From Symbiodinium natans (Eukaryota > Sar > Dinophyceae > Suessiales > Symbiodiniaceae), in contig CAJNDS010002546.1 in assembly GCA_905221605.1 (NCBI GenBank), forward strand, positions 202,001 to 266,000: DNA of 64,000 nucleotides, written 5' to 3'. The position numbers were made by a program, and so were the translations under genes. Position 1 is the stretch's first letter. Each line of letters begins with the position of its first letter. Below are positions 19,958 to 29,494 of this stretch, in pieces. The notes below the pieces were generated by a model. It made no database searches, had not been told where the DNA came from, and worked only from the letters and a program-made list of their open reading frames with translations.

Positions 19958-20294
19958 GTTACATCTGAAATCCTGGTCTTTCTGTGGGACTCGTATGGTC
20001 CCTTTCATTCCTTTAGACGCCTCTGTCGTCTGGGCCCTTCATTGGTCTAGGGTATGTAAGGGCTATATAAGGGGTTCCGTTTTAAGGGCCCCTGCTAAGG
20101 GACCATGTAGCTACAGTACCCTAAGATCCTTTAGAGGCTTCTCCAGTACGGGCCCCTTGGGTTGTTTAGGGTATCTAAGGGGCATGTACGGGTTCCCCCC
20201 AATTAAGGGCCCATGCTCAGGGACCGTGAAACTACCGTAAGAGGTCTTGCGGCCAAAAGAGCCTCCTGCCGCGGCATGACAGTCGGGACTGCGG
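19958..20294 (+). CDS. Two exons separated exactly by F9 elements
   Basis: Exon 19958-19992 (after ATGGCCAG) reads VTSEILVFLWDS; the split codon is completed at 20242 and exon 20242-20294 reads GLAAKRASCRGMTVGTA before GTTTTAG. The 249-base intron is two tandem F9 elements: it begins GTATGGTCCC and ends CTACCGTAAG, which are the element ends. Other frames of the second exon are open too. No family recognised. Confidence 0.5.
19993..20241. mobile_element. Two tandem F9 TIR elements acting as an intron
   Basis: Copy 1 (19993 to about 20119) runs from GTATGGTCCC to AAGGGACCATGTAGCTACAG plus CCTAAG. Copy 2 lacks the left end but has the right end (GGGACCGTGAAACTACCGTAAG as two pieces: GGGACCGTGAA, ACTACCGTAAG). 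Inner parts share CTAGGGTA-TGTAAGGG and GGTTCCGTTTTAAGGGCCC-like blocks. Confidence 0.65.
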
Positions 20295-20465
20295 GTTTTA
20301 GAGTTGTAGGGCTTCAGGGCTTTATGAGTTCAGGCCTAAATCCCTAAACCCCTAAACCCTAAATAGACACGGGCCACTCCTAGGTTAGAGTTTTGGGGTC
20401 GTGGGTAAAAGGTTGAGGGCGCTTGTTCTGTTCTTTTTATTCTATTCCCTTTTTGGGTACCCTAT

Positions 20466-20565
20466 CTAGGATGCCCAGTAGTACCCTTATTCCCTTTTTG
20501 GGGGTTCTAAAGAGTAACTCCAAAAGGGGCCATGATTAGAGAAGTGACCACATAGGGTTTACGGT
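20466..20565. mobile_element. Fused fragments of F2 and F4 elements
   Basis: The F2 left half (AGGATGCCCAGTAGTACCC) runs directly into an F4 right half (CCAAAAGGGGCCATGATTAG, then AGAAGTGACCA). Confidence 0.55.
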
Positions 20566-20671
20566 TTGGGATGAGCTAAGCCCTAAACCCTAAGCCCGAA
20601 ACACACCCTAAACTTGGGCGTAGCCTACCTTCCCTGAAGCTTAAAAACCCACATCCATCAAGCCCTAAGCC

Positions 20672-20755
20672 ATACTACCCAAACTTTCGGGGTAGTATAC
20701 TAGAACCCCCTATAACAAACCCAAAAAGGAACTACATTGGAGCCTTTTGGTAAAG
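20672..20755. mobile_element. TIR element, family F8, diverged copy
   Basis: Shares CTATAACAAACCCAAAAAGG and ACTACATTGGAGCC with the copies at 47661-47758 and 48972-49069 and, like them, ends in AG against an exon. Confidence 0.6.
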
Positions 20756-20817
20756 CGCCCACGCAAAATAGAAAACTAAACGAAGCCAGAATTGCAACCG
20801 CTAAACATCGTCGTTAA
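20756..20817 (+). CDS. 3'-terminal exon directly after an F8 element
   Basis: After TTGGTAAAG the frame reads PTQNRKLNEARIATAKHRR and stops at TAA 20815-20817. The AG acceptor is the last two bases of the F8 copy. Left partner exon not found. Confidence 0.4.
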
Positions 20818-20905
20818 AGATCCCGAAGTTACCTTGATATATTTTATACCGCACTAACCTTAATCAGCCCTTATCGATTTAGGTTTTAGGGCCTCGGGCC
20901 GACAG

Positions 20906-20947
20906 ATCTTGGAAGGTCGTGTTTGGTGTGTTCGCAGAATATAGCAG
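20906..20947 (+). CDS. Candidate exon
   Basis: After GCCGACAG the frame reads SWKVVFGVFAEYS and is followed by GTGTTGGA. Isolated. Confidence 0.3.
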
Positions 20948-21071
20948 GTGTTGGAACTGCTGGGGCACCATGTTCATGAGTGCGTGAGTTGCCGCAAGCG
21001 ATGATGGCAGTGATGCTTTTTCCTGTCAAGCTGTTTTCGCTTGTGCCGGTTTCTGTGCTCTAGTGCATCTT

Positions 21072-21515
21072 CTAGGACCCAGAGTAGGCCCTTATTCCCT
21101 TTTTTTAGGGTTTAGGGTTTCCCTTCTTTATTCTATAACCCCCTTATAACCAAAAGGGCGCCCTTTGTATTCCCTAAACCCTAATCCCTAAACCCTAAAC
21201 CCTAAACCCTAAGCCCTAAGCCCTAAACCCTAAACGTTGTGCGATACAGCGCGGGTAAGGACCCTCCGAAGCGAGTCCAGCGAAGCTTCACGCAGTTCCG
21301 GCAGTTCATCCAGTGCTCCTCTTAGCGGCTAGAAGTTTAGGGTTTAGGGTTTAGGGTTTAGGGTTTAGGGTTTAGGGTTTAGAGTTTAGGGTTTAGGGTT
21401 TAGGGTTTAGAAGACTCCCTTGGACCCAGAGTAGGCCTTATTGCCTTTTATATTCATTATGGTTTAGGTTCTGCTATAAGCCCGGTTTGACCAAAAGGGT
21501 ACCCTCTTAATTCTC
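21072..21515. mobile_element. Two F3 elements and CCCTAAA/TTTAGGG tracts
   Basis: F3 copies at about 21072-21175 (CTAGGACCCAGAGTAGGCCC start) and 21419-21515 (GACCCAGAGTAGGCC start). Each has AAAAGGG-CACCCT-like inner sequence. Other copies: 22598-22690 and 42612-42708. Confidence 0.6.
21250..21332 (+). CDS. Candidate Ser-rich 3' exon
   Basis: After GCGATACAG one frame reads RVRTLRSESSEASRSSGSSS and ends at TAG 21330-21332. A second frame from a later AG reads RSFTQFRQFIQCSS and also stops. Lies between the two F3 copies. Confidence 0.3.
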
Positions 21516-21681
21516 AGGAAAAAGCTCCTGAAACCTGAAATTACAGACTGAAGATCCAAGGCCCGCGGGGCTTTCTGGTTTAAGGGTTTAGGGTTTTGGG
21601 TTTCAGGTTTTGGGGGTTTAGGGTTTAGGGTGTAGAGTCTGGGTCTGGGGGTTCGAATACAGGGGCAGTCTATTTTTCAGC

Positions 21682-21735
21682 TTACTTTGGTACGATGTTT
21701 ATATACATTATATATATATATATATTTATATTTTG
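21682..21735. repeat. TA microsatellite
   Basis: A TATATA run inside an AT-rich 60-base patch. Confidence 0.9.
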
Positions 21736-21769
21736 TACATGTACATAGGCTTCTAGATAGGGTAGCAAG

Positions 21770-21916
21770 ATGAAGGGCCTCTTCTGGACGTCCTTCCTAG
21801 TATCTCTGAAGAAATCCCGGCGGCCCCAAAGGGGTTCCGAGGCATTATTTTGCGCATTAGCCCACAATCCCAAAGCCTTAACACAAAACCCCAAAAGCCC
21901 TAAACCCAATCCTTAA
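21770..21916 (+). CDS. Small ATG-initiated frame, possible first exon
   Basis: ATG 21770 (after GGTAGCAAG) opens MKGLFWTSFLVSLKKSRRPQ and runs 48 codons, the last dozen being CCCTAAA-derived. The real exon probably ends near 21860. The opposite strand has a 75-codon frame of poorer composition. Confidence 0.3.
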   Translation: MKGLFWTSFLVSLKKSRRPQRGSEALFCALAHNPKALTQNPKSPKPNP

Positions 21917-22006
21917 GCCCTAAACCCTAAACCCTAAACCCTAAACCTTAAACCCTTAAACCCTCAATCGAACGCGTCAGCCATCTCATCATCTCAAACC
22001 CTTAAA

Positions 22007-22126
22007 CTTGGGATGTTCCTCTTGTACCAACAGTCCTTAATCGGGATTATTTTTTTTTTTTGGGGGGGGGGGGGTGGGTACCAGAATCCCTACTAAGGAC
22101 TGCTAGTATAAGTGGGACCATCCCAA
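22007..22126. mobile_element. TIR element, family F1
   Basis: The ends CTTGGGATGTTCCTCTTGTA and the complement of GTATAAGTGGGACCATCCCAA enclose T12 and G13 runs. Confidence 0.75.
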
Positions 22127-22275
22127 CCTTAAACACTTAAACCCTTAAACCCTTAAACCCTTCAACCCTCAAACCCTTAAACCCTCAAACCCTCAAACCC
22201 TTAAACCCTTAAACCCTTAAACCCTTGAACCCTTAAACCCTTAAACCCTTAAACCCTTAAACCCTAAACCCTAAA
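22127..22275. repeat. CCCTTAAA tract
   Basis: An 8-base variant array (about 15 units of CCCTTAAA with CCCTCAAA) joined to CCCTAAA. Confidence 0.9.
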
Positions 22276-22291
22276 CCTTCATAGGTTCAAG

Positions 22292-22506
22292 GGCCACCAC
22301 TACCTTGAGCAACTACGGGTCTCTGCTGCCAGGTACCCCGCCCTATCAGCAGCGCAGCACCGGGACGGTAAGGGTTTAAGGCTTTCAAGGTGATGTTGTT
22401 TGGGGTTCAGGGTTTAGGGTTTAGGGTTTAGGGTTTAGGGTTTAGGGTTTAGGGTTTAGGGTTTAGGGTGTAGGGTTGCAGGCTTGCAGGCTGCGTTGTG
22501 CTTTGA
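22292..22506 (+). CDS. Two-exon 3' end, unknown protein
   Basis: Exon 22292-22367 (after GGTTCAAG) reads GHHYLEQLRVSAARYPALSA and AQHRD, donor GTAAGG. Exon 22490-22506 (after CTTGCAG) adds CVVL and TGA in phase. The first exon is convincing, the second short. Confidence 0.45.
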
Positions 22507-22692
22507 GGGTCTAGGCTTGATCTGCGCACTCATATGGCGCAAGGTTAAGATGTGCATTATAAGTGTCCTGGGGTTTTGGGTTGGATTTAGGGCTCGGACC
22601 TAGAGCAGGCCCTCATTCACATTTTGGTCTCAGGGTTCAGGTTCCTTTATAAGCCACTTCAAACCAAAAAGGGCACCCCTGTTGATTCCAAG

Positions 22693-22893
22693 GTTAGGGT
22701 TTAGGGTTTAGGGTTTAGGGTTTAGGGTTTAGGGTTTAGGGTTTAGGGTTTAGGGTTTAGGGTTTAGGGTTTAGGGTTTAGGGTTAGGGTTTAGGGTTTA
22801 GGGTTTAGGGTTTAGGGTCTAGGGTCTAGGGTCTAGGGTTTTAGGGTTTAGGGTTTAGGGTTTAGGGTTTAGGGTGTAGGGTGTAGTGTGCAG
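22693..22893. repeat. TTTAGGG tract
   Basis: About 27 units with CTAGGGT and GTGTAGG variant blocks toward the 3' end. Preceded by an F3 copy (22598-22690). Confidence 0.95.
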
Positions 22894-23506
22894 GGTTTAG
22901 TAAGGGTTTAGGGGTATTTCCATTGAGGCTCCAAACCTTAAGGCCATCAACACTCCAAACCCTTTTTGGGTACCTTACTGGGCATAGAGTCCTAAAGCCT
23001 GTTTATGCACATAGCGTTCAGGGGGTTCAGGGTTTGTTTCAACTGTTGGGGCCTTTTCAGAAATTGAAGGTTCAGGGCCTCAAAATTTGGCCCTGAAGCC
23101 TAAAACACTGCCCCTACCCCGTAATCACTAATCCCAAAACACAAACCCAACCTCCAAAATGGCAGTCAGTATGGGACGGTGGGAGCTTTGGGGGTCGAAT
23201 CCCTAAACCCTAAACCCCAAACCCTAAACCCTAAACCCTAAACCCTAAACCCTAAACCCTTTTCGGAACTCAGGGAGTGAGAATCTGAGGTTGCCCCTTG
23301 AACTTGCAGATGTCCAAACCCCCCCCCCTCCCCCCCCCCCCCCCCCCCCCCCCAAAACCCTAGGGTTTAGGGTTTAGGGTTAGGGCTTAAACTTTACGCT
23401 AGGGTATAGGGTTTGGGTTTAGAGTTTAGGGTTTAGGGTTTAGGGTTTAGGGTTTAGGGTGTAGGGTTTAGGGTTTAGGGTTTAGGGTATCCCCAGACCC
23501 CCCAAG
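22894..23506. other. Gene-less: degenerate repeats and a C run
   Basis: Decayed units, a possible first exon ATG GCA GTC AGT ATG GGA at 23158, a C-rich run (about 23319-23354) and TTTAGGG tracts (23362-23490). Nothing firmly coding. Confidence 0.5.
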
Positions 23507-23695
23507 AACACCTGAAACCTGAGCCCTGGGCACTGGTCCAGCTGCCACAGGCTTGCCCCGTAGCCTTTTCTGCCAATCTAGCAGGTGCACCGGTTTAGGG
23601 TTTAGGGTTTAGGGTTCAGGGTTCAGGGTTTAGGGTTTAGGATTTAGGGTTTCGGATAGACGCTCAGGCAGATCGCAAAATGAGCAGTGCAGCAA
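23507..23695 (+). CDS. Two candidate exons
   Basis: Exon 23507-23584 (after CCCCCAAG) reads HLKPEPWALVQLPQACPVAF, then SANLA, donor GTGCAC. Exon 23668-23695 (after CGCTCAG) is in phase (RSQNEQCS, donor GTGGCC). Confidence 0.4.
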
Positions 23696-23891
23696 GTGGC
23701 CCTCAAAACCCAAACCCGATTCCCTACACTAAAGAGCCCTAAGCCCTGGGTGTAGGGGTCTAAGGTTTAGGGTTTAGTGTTTAGGGTTTAGGGTTTTAGG
23801 GTTTAGGGTTTATTACCTTATCCTGAGCCTGCTCCAAAGCAACAGACAAGCCAAGCAGCCTTGGTTGGGTGATCATCTTCCTCCCACGCAG

Positions 23892-24240
23892 CCAGTAAGC
23901 TATGCTAGGAACTGCGACCCCTTAGGCTTCTGGATTCAGAGCATCTTGGTGATAGCCGCCGCCATGATGCTTTACCGGCTTGGTGTGCCCATGCTGGCCC
24001 TGGCTTATGCATCTACCGAAGGAGAGATCTTCGGCATGTCTCACTAGGATGCCCAGTAGTACCCTTATTCCCTTTTTGGGGGGCTTAGGTTCCCTTATAA
24101 ACCCCCTTTAAGCAAAAAAGGGCACCCTTTTTAAGCCTAGGTTACTGGGCAGCCTAGCTCACAAAGATTTTGCACACCCCTGCCCTCAAAGCCCACATTC
24201 CGCCTTGACACGTCCCTGGACTCAGCAGCCACGCCGTAGG
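23892..24240 (+). CDS. Transmembrane exon interrupted by an F2 element
   Basis: After CCCACGCAG the frame reads PVSYARNCDPLGFWIQSILV, then a membrane-spanning stretch IAAAMMLYRLGVPMLALAYA and TEGEIFGMSH, and meets TAG 24045-24047, the first bases of an F2 element (24045-24157). If the element and one CTCAC copy are left out, the same frame continues at 24163 for 26 codons (KDFAHPCPQSPHSALTRPWT and so on) to GTTCAAAG at 24241. So the element was inserted in, or acts as an intron of, this exon. Family not recognised. Confidence 0.55.
24044..24157. mobile_element. TIR element, family F2, with target duplication
   Basis: Begins CTAGGATGCCCAGTAGTACC and ends GTTACTGGGCAGCCTAG, inverted repeats of about 16 bases. 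CTCAC stands on both sides (24040-24044 and 24158-24162). A near-identical copy lies at 27239-27350. Confidence 0.8.
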
Positions 24241-24355
24241 GTTCAAAGTTCAGGGTTTATGGCTTCGCCAACAAGCAAGCTACCAGCTACCACTTGCGCC
24301 CGACCCTACAGCCCGAGAGCCCTAATTCACCGCGCAACAAGGAGTATCTCTCGCC

Positions 24356-24475
24356 CACACAAACATATACATGTACAGATACAGATACACATACAAATAC
24401 ATATACAGAGAACATGTACATATGCATGCAACACACATATGCATACATTGATACATACATACATATACATGTTGT
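24356..24475. repeat. ACATATACA-type microsatellite
   Basis: Mixed CA/TA/GA dinucleotide repeat (ACATACATATACA, ACAGATACACATACA). It makes the spurious His/Thr frames on + and Val/Tyr frames on -. Confidence 0.9.
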
Positions 24476-24638
24476 GTAGGAAGATCCGGAAAGCACAGCA
24501 ACGCAACTTCTTTAAACCCTAAACCCTAAGCCCTAAGCCCTAAGCCCTAAGCCCTAAACCCTAAACCCTGAACCCTGCACCCTGAACCCTGAAACCCTAC
24601 ACCCGAAACCCTAAACCCCAAAACCTAAAGAGCTCAAG

Positions 24639-24898
24639 CTTGTACATCGGCCCTGCACCCACAAAAGCCGCTCCTGCAATGCTTTGAAGGGCACCCAGGG
24701 TTCCGGATATCTACCCTCGCACACGTTTAGGGTTTAGGGTTTAGGGTTTAGGGTTTAGGGTTTAGGGTTTAGGGTTTAGGGTTTAGGGTTCAGGGGTTCA
24801 GGGGTTTAGGGTTTAGGGTTCTGAGCACTCAACCACTAAGGACCGTCACACCTCCGCCGCCAGAAGCCACTGAAGCCACGGACGCGAAGCAAGTCAAG
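24639..24898 (+). CDS. Two candidate exons
   Basis: Exon 24639-24724 (after GCTCAAG) reads CTSALHPQKPLLQCFEGHPG, then FRISTLAH, directly followed by GTTTAGGG. Exon 24841-24898 (after CCACTAAG) reads TVTPPPPEATEATDAKQVK, donor GTGAGAG. The phases of the two do not fit as drawn, so they may belong to different frames or genes. Confidence 0.4.
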
Positions 24899-25240
24899 GT
24901 GAGAGCACCAAGCTTGAATCCCTGTTTAGGGTTTAGGGTTTAGGGTTTAGGGTTTAGGGTTTAGGGTTTAGGGTTTAGGGTTTAGGGTTTAGGGTTTGTT
25001 GAACCATAATCTCGCAAGCCTGGACCCCTAAACCGCTCGACTAGAGACCCTAAAGCTTCAACTTGAAGCCCGAAACCCTGCACCCAGCCCTAAACCCTAA
25101 GCCCTAAACCCGAAAACCTTACAACCCTAAACCCTAAACCCTAAACCCTAAACCCTAAACCCTAAACCCTAAACCCTAAACCCTAAACACAGCCCGAGAA
25201 CTAGGGCATCGGGATTCAGGGTTTCATGGTTTAGGGTTTC
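24725..25240. repeat. TTTAGGG and CCCTAAA tracts around an exon
   Basis: TTTAGGG tracts at 24725-24790 and 24924-24998, CCCTAAA at 25125-25188; degenerate units between. Confidence 0.9.
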
Positions 25241-25370
25241 GGGCTTTCAGGGTTTCAGGGTTTCAGGATTTCAGGGTTTCAGGGTTTCAGGGTTTCAGGG
25301 TTTCAGGGTTTCAGGGTTTCAGGGTTTCAGGGTTTCGGGCTTTCAGGGTTTCAGGGTTTCAGGGTTTCAG
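25241..25370. repeat. TTTCAGGG tandem array
   Basis: About 15 units of the 8-base variant TTTCAGGG, highly uniform. Each unit contains TTTCAG, a perfect acceptor, and the last one precedes an exon at 25371. Confidence 0.95.
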
Positions 25371-25652
25371 AGTTACTCCCGACCGGCTTGCGATGGTTGG
25401 GGAGCGACTGGCACCAGCTCGGGCGTCATTTTAAGCGTGGCCCCATGGAGGAGTATCAGCAGACCAGAGCATCTCCGCATACGGCCTGCAGGGCCTGGCT
25501 GACCCGGAGCAACAGAATCGTCCCGAAGGAACTGCAGCAGGAGGTGGCATGGAGAACGTGGACTTGTGAAGATTAAGGGTTTTAGGGTTTTAGGGTGCGA
25601 TCTTGTTCCGCAGCAGCCTATTGCATGCTACGTCTGCTTCTCCGACCCCTAA
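25371..25652 (+). CDS. 3'-terminal exon(s), unknown protein
   Basis: After GGTTTCAG the frame reads LLPTGLRWLGSDWHQLGRHF and stays open for 68 codons (later WLTRSNRIVPKELQQEVAWR) to TAA 25574-25576. An alternative splice from GTGGCATGG (25546) to TCCGCAG (25613) keeps the frame and ends QPIACYVCFSDP, TAA 25650-25652. Strong coding look. Confidence 0.55.
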
Positions 25653-26675
25653 ACTCCAAACCCTCAACCCTAAAACCTAAACCCGAAAGCCCAGACACTT
25701 AGGGCTTAGGGTGTAGGGTTTCGCGCGGAGTAAGTTGGTTCTCATCCTGCTCTTGGTGTCAACCCGTAAACTCAAAACACTCAAATCCCTATCCCCGAAA
25801 CCTTATAAGCCCTAAGCCCTAAACACCCCTAAACCCTAAACCCTTGAGCCCTAGACTCTAGACCCCTAGACCCCTAAACCCTAAACCCTAAACCCTAAAC
25901 CCCAAACCCTAAACCCTAAACCCTAGGCTTCGAGCCCCTAGCCTCCCACTGCTTGCGGAGGCGCCGCTGCTCGAGGCGGCAGTGCTTGCTACAATTCAGG
26001 GTTTAGGGTTTAGGGTTTAGGTAGGGTTTAGGTAGGGTTTAGGGTTTAGGGTTTAGGGTTTAGTGTTTAGGGTTTAGGGTTTAGGGAGGGTTTAGGGCTC
26101 AGGGCCGAGGTTGGCATTTCGTTGGGGCTTTAGGGTGTTAGGAGTTTAGGGCTTAGGGGTTTAGGGTGCGGGGTTTGGGGGTCTCGGGTGTTAGGAGTCT
26201 AGGGCTTAGGGTTGTTTTGGGTGTAGGGTTTAGGTATTGTGGTTTTTTAGAGTGGTAGGAGTTCAGGGCTTTGGGGGTTGTGGGGTTTTCAGATACTAAG
26301 GGCTTTAGGGTTTTAACTTTCGTGGCTTAGGGTAGGCTTCTACGGTCCCTTAATTTGGTTGGGCCCTTACCTTCTTTCAAGTGTTCTGAAGTGTGGGCGC
26401 TTGGGTTCGTAGGGTATATATGGGGAATATAAGGGGTCCCATTTAACGGCACATACTAAGGGGCCATGCAACTACCCTAAGAAAACTACCCTAAACCCTA
26501 AACCCTAAACCTTAAACCCTAAACCCTAAACCCTAAGCCCTACGCCCTAAACCCTAAACCCCAAACCCTAAACCCTAAACCCACACCCCCAAAAAAAACC
26601 CTAAACCCTTGGCCTACGGGCCTACGTGGGGGTTGGGAGCTCGGGGTTTTATAGTTTTTTGGTTCGGGGTGTCAG
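25653..26675. other. Gene-less: mixed tracts and an F9-like element
   Basis: CCCTAAA tract with CTAGACC variants (25800-25925), a GC-rich patch (25930-25995) open in two frames, TTTAGGG and decayed units to 26330, an F9-like element (26334-26487) ending CATGCAACTACCCTAAG, then CCCTAAA. Confidence 0.55.
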
Positions 26676-26712
26676 AGCCTTAAGGCCCAGTGACGGCTCA
26701 GAAGCCAAGAAT
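26676..26712 (+). CDS. Candidate short exon, GC donor
   Basis: After GGTGTCAG reads ALRPSDGSEAKN, followed by GCCTAAGCCC. Confidence 0.25.
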
Positions 26713-26829
26713 GCCTAAGCCCTAAGCCCTAAACCTGAAACCCGACCTGAACCCTAAGCCCTAAGCCCTAAACCCTAAACCCTGAACCCTAAGCGTAAAC
26801 CCTAAACCCTGAGCCCCAAACCCTACCAG

Positions 26830-26960
26830 AGGTTTGGGCTTAAGGCAACATGTATCTTTCACCGCAAGAGAGATATACGTTGAGGAACTTAGTGAAGTTG
26901 CCAGTATAAGGGCATGCATGGCCTCACATACTACAGAACCGACTTTGGTAGCTGGGTTCC
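26830..26960 (+). CDS. Candidate exon
   Basis: After CCTACCAG the frame is open (GLRQHVSFTAREIYVEELSE, then VASIRACMASHTTEPTLVAG) and runs into a C run at 26984, where composition changes. The right end is not defined; an inverted-repeat pair (about 26957 and 27100) starts here. Confidence 0.35.
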
Positions 26961-27166
26961 CCTACTACCCCCCTGTATACTGCCCCCCCCCCCCCCCCTG
27001 GCTAGATTTAGGGGTAATTAAGCCTGGTTAATAGGGTTTAGGGTTTAGGGTTTAGGGTTTAGGGTTTAGGGCTAGTTAAGGTTTATTAAGGGGGGGAACC
27101 AAGGGGGAGTAGTATAAGGGGGGGGGGGGAGGCGAACTCATGAATTTGAGCCAACAAACAAGCCAG

Positions 27167-27238
27167 TCTTTGGCTTCCGTGCTCTCAAGTGGCACATCTT
27201 CGGTTTTCATCTCCGTGGTCAACCCCGAACCTCCCTAG
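27167..27238 (+). CDS. Candidate 3' exon next to an F2 element
   Basis: After AAGCCAG the frame reads SLASVLSSGTSSVFISVVNP and EPP, stop TAG 27236-27238 just before the F2 element. Confidence 0.35.
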   Translation, partial: SLASVLSSGTSSVFISVVNPEPP

Positions 27239-27350
27239 CTAGGATGCCCAGTAGTACCCTTATTCCCTTTTTTGGGGGCTTAGGTTCCCTTATAAACCCC
27301 TTGAAGCAAAAAGGGCACCCTTTTTAAGCCTAGGTTATTGGGCAGCCTAG
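27239..27350. mobile_element. TIR element, family F2
   Basis: The same ends and interior as 24044-24157 with few differences, so recently copied. Confidence 0.8.
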
Positions 27351-27667
27351 CTAAACCCCAAGCCCTCTGAACGCTAACCTCCGAAACCATTCCCCTTGAA
27401 CCACTGAACCATCAATCGGTTTGGGTTTGGGGTTTTAGCGTTTACCATTTACCCTAAACCCGAAACCCTAAGCCCTGCACCCCAACGCTATAGGGTCAAA
27501 CTAAGTGGATTCGTTGTTTCCGGGGCTTTGGGCTTGTGTTGGGGTTTAGGGTTTAGGGTAACCCTAAGTCCCAAACCTGACACCCTCCACCAATTCTACG
27601 CCTACTCCTAAGCCCGACTGAGAACCAGGACAGAAACCCGAACCCGAGACCTTGACCACCTGCATAG

Positions 27668-27920
27668 GCGGAGATGCTGTATGACACTTTCGCGCCCCTC
27701 CGGCTCGAGAAGATCTTCAGGGCAGTTGGGGTTTATCCGGGTGTAGGGTTTAGGGGTTTAGGGTTTAGGGTTTAGGGTTAAGGGCTTAGGGCTTCTCTTT
27801 TGCTGCTGCGGCAGTAGACTCCATGCGGAGATGGCGCCCCAACACAGCCAGGGGCGTTCATTCTTGCCACCCCCTGCTTGCGCAGGCATCCACCACATTT
27901 TGGGGTTTCGGGCGCCCTGA
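27668..27920 (+). CDS. Two-exon 3' end, 41 codons
   Basis: Exon 27668-27724 (after CTGCATAG) reads AEMLYDTFAPLRLEKIFRA, donor GTTGGGG. Exon 27852-27920 (after ACAGCCAG) reads GRSFLPPPACAGIHHILGFR and ends AP, TGA 27918-27920; in phase. The first exon is the stronger. Confidence 0.45.
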
Positions 27921-28011
27921 GTTCCGACTTCCCATCCCCATCCTCTCAAAGGGGAATTTGGTCCGCTCAGTAAAGGGTTTAGTAGGTCTTTGTAGTAGGG
28001 CTTAGTCGAGG

Positions 28012-28065
28012 GTTTAGTAGAGGGTTTAGTAGAGGGGTTAATAGAGGGGTTAATAGAGGGGTTCA
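28012..28065. repeat. TAGAGGGGTTAA short tandem repeat
   Basis: Five units of 12 bases grading from TAGAGGGTTTAG to TAGAGGGGTTAA. Confidence 0.85.
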
Positions 28066-28093
28066 TGGACGGTTGGTTTGGTAGAAGGTTTAG

Positions 28094-28198
28094 CAGGGTG
28101 TCCTAGAGAGCTTGAAGGTGGTAGCATTGCAGGAAGAGCAGTGGATTTCCGCAATTCCACCTCAATCAGCCGTGTGCGGCTTCAAGACCAGACGATGA
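28094..28198 (+). CDS. 3'-terminal exon, 34 codons
   Basis: After GTTTAG the frame reads QGVLESLKVVALQEEQWISA, then IPPQSAVCGFKTRR, TGA 28196-28198. A second frame is open across the same island (with RAVDFRNSTSISRVRLQDQT), so the frame is likely but not certain. Confidence 0.4.
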   Translation, partial: QGVLESLKVVALQEEQWISAIPPQSAVCGFKTRR

Positions 28199-28510
28199 AA
28201 GGCTTGGGGTGGTATTGTCAAGTCAAAGATAAAACCTTAAGATGAATCCTACCTCGCTGCTCCAAGACCAAAACGCTCGAAATCGAGCTCCCCAGGCCTT
28301 AGCTTCCCCCCCCCCCCTTCTCCTCCCTGGTTCCCTTATGAAACCCTAAACCCTAAACCCTAAACCCTAAACCCTCAACCCCAAACCCTAAACCCTAAAC
28401 CCTAAATCCTAGACCCTAAACCCTAAACCCTAAACCCTAAACCCTAAACCCTAAACCCTAAACCCTAAGGTATCCAGAGAGCCCAATACCCCTTACTTAA
28501 AACACTATGC

Positions 28511-28628
28511 CTTAAACCATGTAAGGGGGGGGGTCCTTAGTATGATTTCAGGTATGTTCCTCAAGTCAGGGGCAAACCATGTAGGGGGTCCTTCGTATGA
28601 TTGAAGGTCTGTGCCTTAAGTCAGGGGC
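28511..28628. repeat. Tandem duplication of a 58-base unit
   Basis: Two copies running from AAACCATGTA(A)GGGGG through GTCCTT-GTATGATT to TAAGTCAGGGGC. Confidence 0.8.
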
Positions 28629-28746
28629 ATCTAGAAAGCCAAAGTTTAGGGTTTAGGGTTTAGGGTTTAGGGTTTAGGGTTTAGGGTTTAGGGTTTAGGG
28701 TTTAGGGTTTAGGGTTTAGGGTTTAGTGTTTAGGGTTCCGGCGAAG

Positions 28747-29059
28747 ACAAGGCTCCTGCACAGTGTCTACAGTGAGCTCTTGAAGGAGCCACTCGCGACC
28801 CTTGCCGGCGCGCAAGCTCAAAGTTGCCAGGGGGGTTGATCACTTCGGGTTTCAGGATTTCGGGCTTAGGGTTTAGGGTTTAGGGTTTAGGAAGGCTTCC
28901 TCAAAAAGTGCCGCCGGGGTTTTTAGGGTTTAGGGTTAAGGGTCCCCAAGCCCCTAAACCCTAAACCCCCTCTCAGAGGGTTTGGAGGGCTTCAGGAGTC
29001 AGAGCGTTTCGGGGCTTTCGGGTTCAAGGAATCCGGTGACTCCAGTATCTCTTAGCTAA
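28747..29059 (+). CDS. Three-exon 3' end, 48 codons
   Basis: Exons 28747-28834 (TRLLHSVYSELLKEPLATLA, then GAQAQSCQG), 28891-28918 (RLPQKVPP) and 29029-29059 (NPVTPVSLS, TAA 29057-29059) join in phase. Acceptors GGCGAAG, GTTTAG, GTTCAAG; donors GTTGAT and GTTTTT. The first exon is an amphipathic helix. Unknown family. Confidence 0.45.
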
Positions 29060-29389
29060 GAGAGAGTGCCGAAGACATAGTGGGAATCCAAATCAGACCC
29101 TAAACCCTAAACCCTAAACCCTATAGATTTAGGGTTTAGGGTTTAGGGTTGGGTTTAGGGTCGGGTGACTTCGTATGTAGATATTCATTCGTGTTTTACA
29201 TACCTTAAGAGGGGGCGAATTGGGGTAGTCCAACTTCAACCCTCAATCCTTATAAGCCCTCGAGCCTAAACTGCAAGATGTTGCATGGAAGGACCCGAAA
29301 TCCCTAAAGCCCCAAGACCCGAAGCCCGCTGACCTTGAACCCTAAACCCTGAACCCGAAGCCCTAACCCCAAACTAATCCCCGAAACAC

Positions 29390-29494
29390 ATGGCCAAGCA
29401 AAGGAAGCTCAGCGCGCCCCTGCTGGCGTCGATTCCCGACGCAGAGAGGCTGCTAGGTTTAGAGGCCGGGACGCACGTCACCATTGAGCCCTAA
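29390..29494 (+). CDS. Small ORF with its own ATG, 34 codons
   Basis: ATG 29390 opens MAKQRKLSAPLLASIPDAER, then LLGLEAGTHVTIEP, TAA 29492-29494 (the stop is in the first repeat unit). An internal GTTTAGAGG could be a donor, which would make this a first exon. Good composition for so short a frame. Confidence 0.35.
   Translation: MAKQRKLSAPLLASIPDAERLLGLEAGTHVTIEP

Noticed and set aside
21645-21660. GGTTCGAAT motif resembling a tRNA T-loop
   Set aside because: No acceptor, D or anticodon stems can be formed around it.
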